Below the pieces are notes generated by a model that ran no database searches, was not told the origin of the DNA, and saw only the letters and a program-made list of their open reading frames with translations. A stretch of 64,000 nt of DNA from the NCBI RefSeq assembly GCF_000350225.1, contig NW_005178758.1:124001-188000 (forward strand), written 5' to 3'. A program made the translations under genes and the position numbers. Positions 53,738 to 64,000 of this stretch are shown here, piece by piece. Every line of letters begins with the position of its first letter. The first letter of the stretch is position 1. This DNA is from Chondrus crispus (Eukaryota; Rhodophyta; Florideophyceae; Gigartinales; Gigartinaceae).

Positions 53738-56700
53738 TTCCCTCTACTTATGACGTGACGTACCCTCAGTGTAGTTTCTGTCAGTCCATTGATCCACGGG
53801 ATGCGTGATTTTTGCATGTGTTAACGCCTTGATAAGGGAGCCGTTGCCACTCGACTTGGTTAAGTAGTCTGCCAGGTTGTGCTCAGATCGGATGAATCCG
53901 ATCTGCTCCATTTCATGTTGTTGATATGCCTTCTTGACTACCTCAAGGTCTATCATCAGTCTCTTTTCCACGGTAGTTGATGCTTTTGTGATAACGTCAA
54001 ATAATGAGAGACTATCGGTGTACATCGTAATAGGAATTCGGTTATGTGTCATTTTCTGTATGTCATGCCTGATCATGAATGCCATGTCAAAAGAATCAGC
54101 AAACGCCATCGTTTCGCTGCCAAGGACTGATCTAGAGACTCTCTTAGCTTTGTGGGAGGACCAATAGAGTGGTTGGCATCGATCGCTATTATCACATAAA
54201 AATATGATGAATCCAAGTTGAGATGAACCGTCCGAGTTGCTGGCAAATGAAGCATCTAAATAGACCTTTATGTGTAATTCTTCTCCACAAAGTTTTGGGT
54301 ACCTTAATGGTAAGTATGGTTCTTTCTTCAGTCGTCTGATGGTTCGATTGATGTATCGGACTTGTATTTTCGGATCCGCTTTGTACTGTGATTCAGTAAC
54401 TTGAGCCGCTTGAGCAATGCTAAAACTTATGTCAGGCCTTGTGTACGTGATCCAAGCCAATTTTGCTCGTAGTGACCGATATTCTTTGAAAGTGGCTGTG
54501 TTAAGGAGCTTTAATTCCTTTCGAATGTACGATGTCTGATAGATTCTGTATTCGGAGTCCATTTTCTCGACCTGTACTCCAGCAAAATTAAATTTGTCGT
54601 ACGTTCTCCGTTTACACTTGAACTTTTCTTCTGTCTTGTGTGCAAGGGTTGAATATTCTTCAGTACCTGCTTGGAGTGCGTCATCTACATAGGTTATGCA
54701 CATGCCATCAAGATTTCCTCGAATGGATTTGAAAAAGAATGCTCCATCTCCTGTCGTTCCTGTCATGTTCAAGTCCTCTTTAATGTGATTACTGATGGTA
54801 CGGCCCCAGTAGTCACCACTGTCGGCAAGCCCGTACAAAGGTTTTAGTAATTTGAGAAGCTTGTCCTGGTTTAGTTCAAATTCTCCAGTCGGCTTGATGT
54901 ATACATCCCTCATTGGTTTTTCTGCGCTTTGAAGGTATGCTTGAGTCACATCTGTTGAGAATAGTCGGAATCCACATATTGCTGCCAATCCGATCAAACT
55001 TCGTGTGGAATGTTGCCTTGGTGTGGCGGTATCGTGGACAAGAGACTTTTTTAGCTTATCCCTGTATCCTTGAACTACAAAACAGGCTTTCCAGACTTCG
55101 TCTTTAGTGTCTTCATCCTTTATGGCTAATACAAATCTACCACCGAGAATATTTGTATTTTTAGGCACTTCTGATTTGCAAACAAGCTTCCACGTTCCCT
55201 TTTCAATCAAACCTTTCAGTTCGTTTTTCTTTGCGGCTCTAAAGCGTTCATCGTTTGATCTAAGGTCACCAGGTTTGATCACTTCAGTGAGTTCCACATC
55301 AAAAATGGAGGGCTTAGGTCTGTTCACTGACTTGAACGGCTCCAACATCGTGGTCAGGAATTCGTCCCGTGAGAGCATGTCTGTCGGTTGAGAGCTTTCT
55401 CGAACATAAGGCTTAACTTGTTGCATGTTCATGGTCTTATGCCATTTCCCGTCGTTGCTCTTGACATCTATTATTTTGTCACTTATACTTGTGATGGTAG
55501 CAGGTCCAATCCATTCTTTACTTCTTTCTTGGTATACAAGAACTTCTTGACCTATTTCGAATACAAAATCAGTCGCCGGTGGGATGCTTCTGGTAAGAGC
55601 TGCAAGAATGCGCCTCTCCGCTACTACGGCATTCATCTCCATTTGAGCCTTTGAAAGTGCAAGCATCCTTTCTTTCTGAGCGGGTATACCTGAGCTAATG
55701 ATAGGGAATCGTGGTATTATTCCGAATACAACTAGTGAGGGAACCAGTCCGTTATCTCCGTTGGTGTCGTTCATGGCTTTGATTGACAGTTTCAATGCAA
55801 TGTTGCGGTCAATTTGAGGGAAGTCGAATGTTATCTTTCGATATATTCTCGGAGGGGTGCATGTAGTCTTGCTCCAATGCCTAATGAGTTGTGAGCTTCA
55901 ACGCCTGAGATTTGAAGTTCTTTCCCAACGCTTTCGGCCATTTCTTTCCATCTAGGCGAAGTGAAAACGGAGCCGGCATCAGTTCTGATGCGGTTAGGGA
56001 ATCCTGTATAGAGAGTGCACCACGCTTCAAGGAAAGCGAGCCATATTCCGTCGACTGATTGTCCGTAATTGTGACCCTGAGAGTCCAAAAATATGGCCGA
56101 ACTGAAACGAGTTGCAGTGTCGACAGTATGCAGTATTGCTTTTCCTTCAATGAACATCAGATCGATTAATATTTCTTCGCCGAACTTAACGTCTTGTAGT
56201 GTGGGTATCGTGGTCTTGAATCTTGTTGGTTGTGATCCAAGCCGTTGACAGGTATTGCATGACTTAGAAATCTCTTTCAAGACTTTTGTGGTGGCTTCCG
56301 TGGCCTCGTGCGGTCGGGCTTTTCTGATGAGATTCAGGAGTTTCGTGTCCGTTGGATGTCGAAAACCTCTATGAAGCTTGACCAGTTCACTTCTTGAGAA
56401 TAGTACTGCGTCTATCTCTTTCCATTCCAGGTACACGTGTCCAAACTTCCTCACGACTGGTATAGAAACGTTCCCGGGGGAGCTGATCAGTGCATTTCTT
56501 GTCGTATCCAGGTATAGGTGTAGTTTGTCGAGCCAATCTAACCCTAAGAGGAAAGGGACATTTGCTTTTACAACGTCAACATCCATTGGCACAAATCCAT
56601 CTTTGAGAAGTGGCAGCCGAATTGAGATGGATCCTATCGACTTCTGCACGTCAACTCCGAATCTGTACTGGTTAAAGTTCGTTTTTGGTTTGAACTTACA

Positions 56701-57360
56701 CCCGACAAATCTGCAATATGCCTTGGCCTGACTAAGTCCGATAACAGTACGTTGGGCTCCAGCGTCAATACAAGCGCCTTGCCATTTTCGTCTCCGGTTC
56801 TCGGAGTCGTTTCTTACCTGTGAACTACCTCGGTTGGAGTTTAATATGGAGTGAGTCTTACGATGTTTGGACAATTTTCTGAGACGGCGATTTCTTCGTA
56901 TGTCATGGGCTATCCTTGGCCTTCGCGAGATTTTGTAACGGGACCGTTTTTTCGTGAGGACAGTCTCATAGTAAGGGTCATTTTCTTTCGACTTCAAACT
57001 ACGACGGTAAATTAGACTGCCTGTCCTCAAAAATCCTCCGGGTCAAGAACAGATGCTATTCCCCGATTCTCAGAACCAGTGACGTGGAATGTTCGCCCTC
57101 CTGTACCGGCATGTTCATGCGTCTCTTCCTAAGATGAGGCGGAGTCCTCCTGCTTGAGATTTTCCCCTGTAAGGGCAGCAGAAGGGTTTTCTTCGTCTGT
57201 AGAGAACAACGCGTCCTCCACTTGTTGACAGAGTTCAAAAAGGATTTGATGGCTTTTCTTCGGATATCTCCTGACTTGCGATGAGATATTTCGCATCACG
57301 TTGCGAGGTTTGGGGCAGTCCCCGATAAAGTGATTAGGATCCGGACAATTGTTGCATAGC
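53359..57360 (-). mobile_element. Copia-3: Ty1/Copia element, cut by Gypsy-5
   Basis: From right to left there is the end of gag with a CCHC knuckle (CNNCPDPNHFIGDC, about 57.32 kb) and a protease region (CIDAGAQRTVIG, about 56.75 kb). Integrase has RHPTDTKL...CNTCQ and GVEAHNSLGIGAR. Reverse transcriptase has FSTDVTQAYLQSA and TYVDDALQAG, about 54.7-55.0 kb. RNase H follows (YLDASFASNSD; HNLADYLTKSS) and ends at 53744. The VEAHNSLGIG integrase style recalls Copia lineages of fungi and protists and differs from Copia-1 and Copia-2. The coding region looks broken about twice. The gag stops exactly where the Gypsy-5 LTR begins at 57361, so the 5' part should lie beyond the window, past Gypsy-5. 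Confidence 0.85.
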
Positions 57361-58058
57361 TGTAGTATAACCCCCCCTGGGGCTTTAAATTAGATTAGAT
57401 CAAGAACTAAATCAGCTACTGTAGAGCGTCGAGCTCTACAGTACAACCGCGCGTGTCCACGTGTACACCACGGGGACAAGGGACACGCACACACGTGTAC
57501 ACGTGTACAGCGCGCGAACGAAGCCCGCACGCACCACGAGTAATGCGTGTACTGTCAGCCTCGACATTGCTGACAGCATTACAGTGCTGGCCGACCTGCA
57601 CTACAGTAGCCCACTACAGTACCTCGGTACTGTAGTGTTATGATAGATTGTTTTGTATATTAAATAGGGGGCGGACCGACGGCGGCAGGAGGGGGACAAA
57701 CACGGACTTGTCCTCAACCGACCGCCAAGGTCAGTCCACTCAGCTTATTCTAACAACGCGCCTTCGCCTTCGCGCGCGTTAGGAGGAAGGGAGCGGGTAG
57801 GGGACACGCGCGTGCGCGAGCGAGCCTAGATCCGCCTCCGCCCGTCAGCGCTGGTACGTTACCCAGCGCTGCTCCGGGGCGTCGAGGCGTAGATCGGCCC
57901 GCGCGTACGCTCGTCCCCGACCTTCCCGCTCTACCACACCGCTACCAGGGCCCGCTTCCCTGCCTCGTTAGCTGGTGCTTCACCCGTCTTCCCGTTCGAA
58001 CGGGGTCTACGTCGGACTGTGCATACACCCTCGGTCGTCTGGGGGTGTTTATGCTACA
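57361..58058 (+). repeat. Gypsy-5 5' LTR
   Basis: The ends TGTAGTATAACCCCCC and GGGGGTGTTTATGCTACA are near-perfect inverted repeats and define a 698-bp LTR. TATATTAAATAG (about 57655-57667) is a TATA box. The U3 part holds several hairpins, including a perfect 12-bp stem at 57612-57637 (CACTACAGTACC/GGTACTGTAGTG) and CTGTCAGC/GCTGACAG at about 57553-57577. The partner LTR is outside the window. Confidence 0.75.
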
Positions 58059-61000
58059 GTGATCTCCCGACCTAGAAGACCCCGGAGTTCGAACTCCGAG
58101 AAGACTTCCGTTTCCCTCCGCGTCCGATCGCGTTGAGATGAGCCAAGTCTACGAGCCCTCGATCCGCTCCGAAGCGGCGGATCTGAGTCCGGCCGCTGTG
58201 CAGTCCCCATCCGCCCCGTCGGGCGACGGCGACGCAGGTCCTCGTGACCGCGAACCGTCGCTCGGATCATCCGAGGAAAGAGCGGCGGCGATGTTCGAAC
58301 GCATAGCCGAATACATCGAGGAAGTCCGTACTTCCCTTCGGATCGATGTATCGGACCACGTATACACTCGATGTATGGCCGAACTCCGCTCCCTGCGTGA
58401 AGGGAGGTTCACTAGAGTGACGCAGTCCTTAGAGAATCTCCGAGCACTGATCGACGAGTTCCACTCGCGGATAGTGCTCGTCGAGGACTCCCGTTTCGCA
58501 TCACCCGGACAGGCCGGGCAAGGTCGCCCCGAGAGGTCGACCCCAGCGAGGCGACCTGAAGATCGAACCTCCCCATCCGCGGAACAGTTGGGTGCATTCG
58601 CGCACCTCTCCGCCGAGCTCAACGCCACACGTCGGCGTGCCCGTGACATGGAACGTACCATGGCCAAGAGGCTACCCGGTGCTCCGTCGAGAGGGCCCGG
58701 TGGTGCCGTACCTCCGGGCACAGCCGCGCCACAAGGATAGCGACCGACTGGGGTGTACCCCAGTCGCGGTGCAGAGGAGAGACGATCCCCGGCGGACGCC
58801 AACGTGGCGTTCGAAACCCAAGCTCTGCCCCCTGCCCCCGGAAGCAGGTGGCAGACCGAGCGGGTGCCGTATCGTGACGACCCTGACCGTGGAGGAGCCG
58901 CCCGCGGATCCGGAGAACCGATGTTTTCAGTCGATCCCCGCTGGGGCGGCTACCCGCCGGCGAACTACGCCGAGCACCCAGGTCCGGTAGACGTTCGTAC
59001 GCTACCCGTCACCCCCTTTGGAACGCTGGGTCCCGCTGAACCCGTGCTCGAGCCCGTGCATACGATGATTCAAGAGTTCGGCGCCGTCGCTAACTATCCT
59101 ATGTACCGCTTGGATAACACCTCGAGGCTCGTTACCTCGGGTGACGCGGCACGGATCGCGAAGTACGTTCAACGCTGCCGTGGGATCCGTCCCACGATGA
59201 GGAGCTTTGACGGTACCGACCCGATCCAGCTCCTACCGTTCTTGAAGGATATTCGGATAACCTTCAACTCGCAACACCTGACCTAAGGTGTTGCGGTGAG
59301 AGTCCTCGCGCAATTCCTAGAGCGCGACGCAGAGCGCCTGTATACAAGTTATACAATGCGTGACCTCCGCGCCGGCCAGCTACACGACGACGTGAGCTGG
59401 CCGGGGCTCGTGAATCAATTCTTGAAACGCTACCTAACTGAAGACGTGTTAGGTGACGCGTACGACGCTGTCGCGACGGCGCCACAGCAACCTCATGAAA
59501 CAGAGAGCACGTTCGCAGACAGGCTCGAAACTGCCGCGTTCCGGTGCACGGCAGTGTTCTCCGAACAGTCCCTCGCGCACTACTTCGTGCGGGGACTCGC
59601 TCCTGCGACCCGTGCCGCAGTTTCCGAGACTGTGCAGCGGCTGCCGAGCCGCCAGAAGACCGATCTTCCGACCATCCGACGTATCGCAACGGCGGAAGGA
59701 ACCACTTACCGCGCTCGACGCGGATTACCTCTGCCGGATTCGAAACCGGCAGGGAGGGCTGGCAGGACTACGAAGTCCGCCGCAACAAGTTCGCCCGCCT
59801 CTACCCTCCATGTCGGGGAGGATGAGTGGCAGGCCAACCCTGTCCTCATTACGCAAGGAGCAGGGCCAGTAGGGGGTCGACCCCCTTCACCAATGTCGAC
59901 CGGAACGACGTCGAGCTACGCGACCGCATTCGCGGCCACTCCAAGAGCGCCCAGGGGTAGGGACCCCCGGGTCGCTGAGCTCGACATCTCAAACCGAGAT
60001 ACCGGAGGTGAAGCCCCTCGCGTGCCCCTCCTCACCGATGAGGAGGCGCGGCACGCAGCGACCTTCGCCTCAACGGACGGCAGCGCGTACCTGTGCTGGC
60101 TATGTCGTACGTACGGACACGCCATGTACGCCTGCCCGTTCCTGTCGCCGGAACAACGAATGGTCACGGCGTACAGGAACTACCGCTACCAGATGGAGAC
60201 GCGCCCCGGGGCGCGCAATCTCCTCCGGCAAGCGGTCGGCGAGGGTCGTCCCCCGCGTCAAGGTTTCCCGAATCGGTCGGGTGGGGGCGCTCGCTTCGCC
60301 CCCCGTGGAGGCGGGTATCGTCGTACCGAACTCCATCGTCGGGATCGGCCCGACTACCGCCAGGCCGACACAAGGTACCGCCGCCAAGGAGAGAGAGGGG
60401 ACCGAGACCGTTCTCGGTTACCCCAACAGGTACAGAACGCGATCATGTACCTACAAGATTGGGTAGGGGGTCCGTATCCCCTACCCGCAGAGGGCCAAGA
60501 AGGCGAACCGGTTCGACACGTCCCTCAGATCCTGCGACGTCCGGATGTCGCAGCTCAAGGTCAGGAAGTACCCGGGTACTTCGCCGATGACGCGCGGCCG
60601 AAGTGGGGGGATCGTCCCGACCCACGCGGCCAAGGACCCGAAAGGGACCTGGCCACCGATAGCCAGGGGGTAGCTCCGATAGCACCGGTAGTTCGAAAAA
60701 AGGGTAAAGACGGTTACGTACACGCGGTCGCGTGAGCCGTCTTTTCCCTATGAACTAGACCGGTCCCCGCGTGCTCGCCAAGGACACGGGGAGTATTGTC
60801 CGATAATACATCCCCCGCTATCGGAGTCGAGCACGGGGACTCCAGCAATGTCGACATTGCAGGAGAAACCCAACACCGAGGCCCACGTAGACCCGATGTT
60901 GGAAGAAAGCATCACTGGGACACCCGACGTCCCAGTGACGCGCAACAAGCGAGACGGGAGTAACCACGACCGACACGAGTCGGTCGACCTCCTGACCCCC

Positions 61001-64000
61001 GTGAGCCCAAGGTCGCCGGCGAAATGTCCGCCTCGTACGAATTCCAGCACCTGGACGGGCGTCACTGAGACGCGAACATCCCCCGACTCGAGCCGAAGGA
61101 AACGCAAGAGAGGCCAACGCTGAAGTCGAAGGCCCCGGCAGAACGACCTCACCGATAAGGTCGCGCCCAAGGTGGTCGACGGCCTCGTATGCCTCATGAC
61201 GTCGAAAATATATAACGTCTTGGGCTCTGTGGCCACCGAAGGCAACGCGTTTAAGCCCCACACGATCGCCGTCGACACGTGCTCGGGCTACAACTTGGTG
61301 AGGAAGGCCGACCTCCCTCCCGACTGGGCCCGCTACGTAATACGGGACGCGCCATTACCCTGATTGGCTGGCGCGAACAGTAACCCGCTTCGACTTACGG
61401 CGGTCGTCCGCCTCGCGGTCCGGTTGGGGAACACGACGTTTTGCATACCTTTCGTGGTGGCCGAACAACTAGCTGTTCCCGTCCTACTTGGGACTGCGTT
61501 CATCGATGCTCACGTACGCAGCACCGACATCGATGGACAGAAGCTCGAACTCCGTCACGGTGGCTCGGTATCCATCGTCGATGGGAAGAGGGAACCGACT
61601 CCCCCTACCAGACGACACGGTCGCCAAACAAGTCGGCCGGAGGTACGCGAGGAGGCCCCCCAGGCGATCCGAATCGCCCCCTGGGTTACCATCCCCGCGA
61701 TGTCGCAAGCCCGTGTGCGTGTGACAGCCGCGGGGAGGGGTCTCGTGTTCCTGGAGCCCAAGCCCTCACTCCAACACCGACATGGAGTGAGGCTGACGAA
61801 TGGCGTCGCGGAAGTCCTGCCGAACCAGACATTCGAAGTCATCGTGGCGAACTTCTCGCGACGCGAGAGGCGGTTTCCGAAGCACACCGTCGTGGGATAC
61901 GCGAAGCGCAACCCCCTCGCGATCCTCACGCCCGAACGTCGAGTCGCTGAGGGGATCGCGCACGCGTTGCACCTAACCGACTTGACCGATCAAATGGGGG
62001 CGGGAGGAGTTGGCCGATCCAACTCCGACGCTGAGACCACCGCGGGTGATGGTGGGGTCGACACGGAAGAACGGTCACCTATATCCCAACCGACGGCGGA
62101 GGGTACTGTACCCCCCCAGCAGAAGGATCCCGAAAATCCACCGATGGATTGGGAAAAAGAGATCGACTTGTCATACATTGACGATGACAAGCTCCGTGGC
62201 CACGTGCTCGAGATGCTCCGTAAGCACTCGAGTCTGTGGAGCGGTGCGCTCGGAACGATCCAAGCCACGGAGCACCGCATCCCCCTCGAATCGGGAACGA
62301 AACCGATTCGTTCTATGCCCTATCGGAAGGGCCCGGCCATGCGCGAAATGGTCGCGAAGGAGGTCAACAAGATGTTGAACGCAGGGGTTATCGAACTCGC
62401 GAGCACCACGTGGGCGTCCCCGGTGGTGCTCGTACCGAAGAAAGACGGCTCTCTTCGGTTCTGCGTGGACTACCGGCGCCTCAACGCGAAGACTGCAGCG
62501 GATTCGTATCCGCTGCCCCGTATGGACGACTGCATCGACTCGTTAGGAGATGCAGCCGTCTTGACGACGTTGGACTGCAATTCCGGGTATTGGCAGATCC
62601 CGGTCGCTCCGGAGGACCGGGATAAGACTACCTTCACGACACATATGGGCACGTACCGCCATTTGCGCATGCCGTTTGGACTAAAAGGGGCACCGGCCAC
62701 CTTCCAACGTGCCCTTGATATCATACTCTCCGGAGTCCGCTGGCAAATATGCCTCGTCTATCTCGATGACGTTATCGTGTTCTCGGGTACGGACGCGGAA
62801 CACGCAAGGCATCTCGATACCGTCTTGAGCTTGTTGCGGAGTGCCGGCATCTCCCTCAAGCTCAAGAAGTGCAGCTTCTTCCGTCCGAAGGTGCACTACC
62901 TGGGGCACGTTATATCCCCAGGTAAGTTGAGCGTGGCTGATACGGCAGCCGACGCCTTCAAGACGTTCACGTTCCCGAGGACGCTGACGCAGGTGCGCTC
63001 GTTCCTCGGGGCGTGTAACGTATACCGCCGATTCGATAAGGGGTTCGCGAAGATAGCGCGTCCTCTGACCGACATGACGCGCAAGGATTCGGATCCTGAC
63101 TTCTACAACCCCACCGAGGCGCAACTTCAGGCGTTCGAGAGCCTGAAGAAGTGCATGATCGCTCCGCCGATCCTCGCGTTGCCCCGGCATGGTCGACCAT
63201 ACATGATAGACACCGACACGAGTGCCTATCAGCTCGGCTGCACCTTACTACAGGAGCACGAAGAGCCGAACGACTGGCGACCCGTGGGGTATTGGTCGTA
63301 CTCACTGTCCGATAGTGAGCGCAACTACAGCGCTACAGAGCACGAGTGCTTCGCCGTAGTGTGGGCCGTCCGCACACTACGGCCATACGTAGAAGGAACG
63401 AAGTTCACCGTCCGAACGGATCACGACGCCCTGAGGTGGCTCATGTCCCTCACCGAGAATTCCGGAAGACTCACCCGGTGGCGGCTACGTCTGGCTGAAT
63501 ACGATTGCACCATTCAGTACCGCCCCGGGCGCGTGCATCAGGTGCCCGATGCCCTGTCACGCCTCGTGTCGCCTCGTGTCGCCGATGACCCTCGCCCCAC
63601 CGTCGAGGTGGATGACGACATTCCCACCTTCGACGCTGGCACAACCGTCCGAGACGTGTCGGATGAGCTCGCGGGTCACGTTTGCACCCCGAGCTGCGAC
63701 CACAAGGCCGTCCATGTTTTCGTGACGACACGAAAGCAGGCGGGATCACGAAGGACCTCGCGCGCTCGGACGCGCGACGAGCCGCAGGGCGACGAGGAAG
63801 CCCCGGCTCTACCAGGACCCAGTTCGTTCTGGGAAGAGAACGACGAGTTCGACGCGGGCGATATCGAACGGACCTAAGAACATGAAGTCGGCGCCCCTGA
63901 CGCTCAGGTCGCCCCTCCTCAAGACGACCTACCGGCCCCTCTGACGATGGAGGAGATAGCTGAGGAGCAGCGCCATGACGACTTCTGTCAAACCATACTG
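57361..64000 (+). mobile_element. Gypsy-5: Ty3/Gypsy element, 5' part, runs off the window
   Basis: It starts with a 698-bp LTR. Gag begins at the ATG at 58138 and carries a CCHC knuckle (CWLCRTYGHAMYAC, about 60.09 kb). Next come a protease region (VDTCSGYNLV, about 61.27 kb) and reverse transcriptase (FCVDYRRLNAKTAADSYPLP; YLDDVIVFSG; about 62.2-62.9 kb). RNase H follows (DTDTSAYQLGCTLLQ; TDHDALRWL), ending near 63.6 kb, with the first residues of an integrase-linked region at the window edge. It belongs to a conventional YLDD lineage unlike Gypsy-2 and Gypsy-3. The coding region in view looks broken about three times. It inserted into the gag of Copia-3. Confidence 0.88.

Overview
This window is a repeat-rich stretch of a eukaryotic nuclear genome. 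It holds five Ty3/Gypsy- and Ty1/Copia-type LTR elements with recognisable parts, one more Copia element cut by a Gypsy element, several short DNA transposons and a few compact, intronless genes. The mix of algal-looking Gypsy and Copia lineages, intronless genes, near-50% GC and a secreted cysteine-repeat protein suggests a red alga, possibly of the Chondrus type. That assignment is inference from memory. No rRNA gene, convincing tRNA gene or CRISPR array was seen.

Layout from left to right. 50-916 (+): a papain-like cysteine-protease-like gene, converging on the pol region of a Gypsy element (Gypsy-1, coding 1034-5707, minus; candidate 5' LTR from 5707). 6093-7151 (-): a secreted cysteine-rich protein with near-identical 162-bp repeats. 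7541-21988: a 14.4-kb segment bounded by inverted repeats (CAGTGAACCCTCCCGATA) with TA on both sides. It holds a very long gene (minus) ending in a CXC zinc cluster and containing an XPG/PIN-like motif pair. That gene is cut in two by a young Copia element (Copia-1, 13975-19286, 5-bp target duplication ACACC). A decayed Noc1/MAK21-like fragment lies in the same segment. 22066-24372: two 877-bp PIF/Harbinger-type elements flanking a 508-bp Tc1/mariner-type element. 26465-32123: Gypsy-2, apparently whole, with matching LTRs and a chromodomain. 32128-36290: gene-poor, with strong palindromes. 37205-42782: Gypsy-3, apparently whole, inserted in a Pro/Ala/Ser-rich gene. 44116-44565 (-): a small gene resembling a fungal family. 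44832-53164: Copia-2, bounded by 297-bp LTRs and a GCATC target duplication. 53359-57360: 3' part of Copia-3. 57361 to the window end: Gypsy-5 (plus), inserted into the gag of Copia-3.

The most notable pattern is that a Copia element (Copia-2) and probably a Gypsy element (Gypsy-1) each carry, downstream of pol and in antisense (tail-to-tail), a gene of the same papain-like family. The family shows an aligned Cys, His and Asp, with His-Asp spacing of 13 residues in both members. For Copia-2 the gene lies inside the LTRs and target duplications, so it is true cargo. For Gypsy-1 the outer LTR lies beyond the window and this is a prediction. The second notable item is the TIR-bounded unit carrying the giant CXC gene. 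A third is that Copia-1 and Copia-2 share a primer-binding site complementary to the anticodon arm of tRNA-Met, which also contains the gag start codon.
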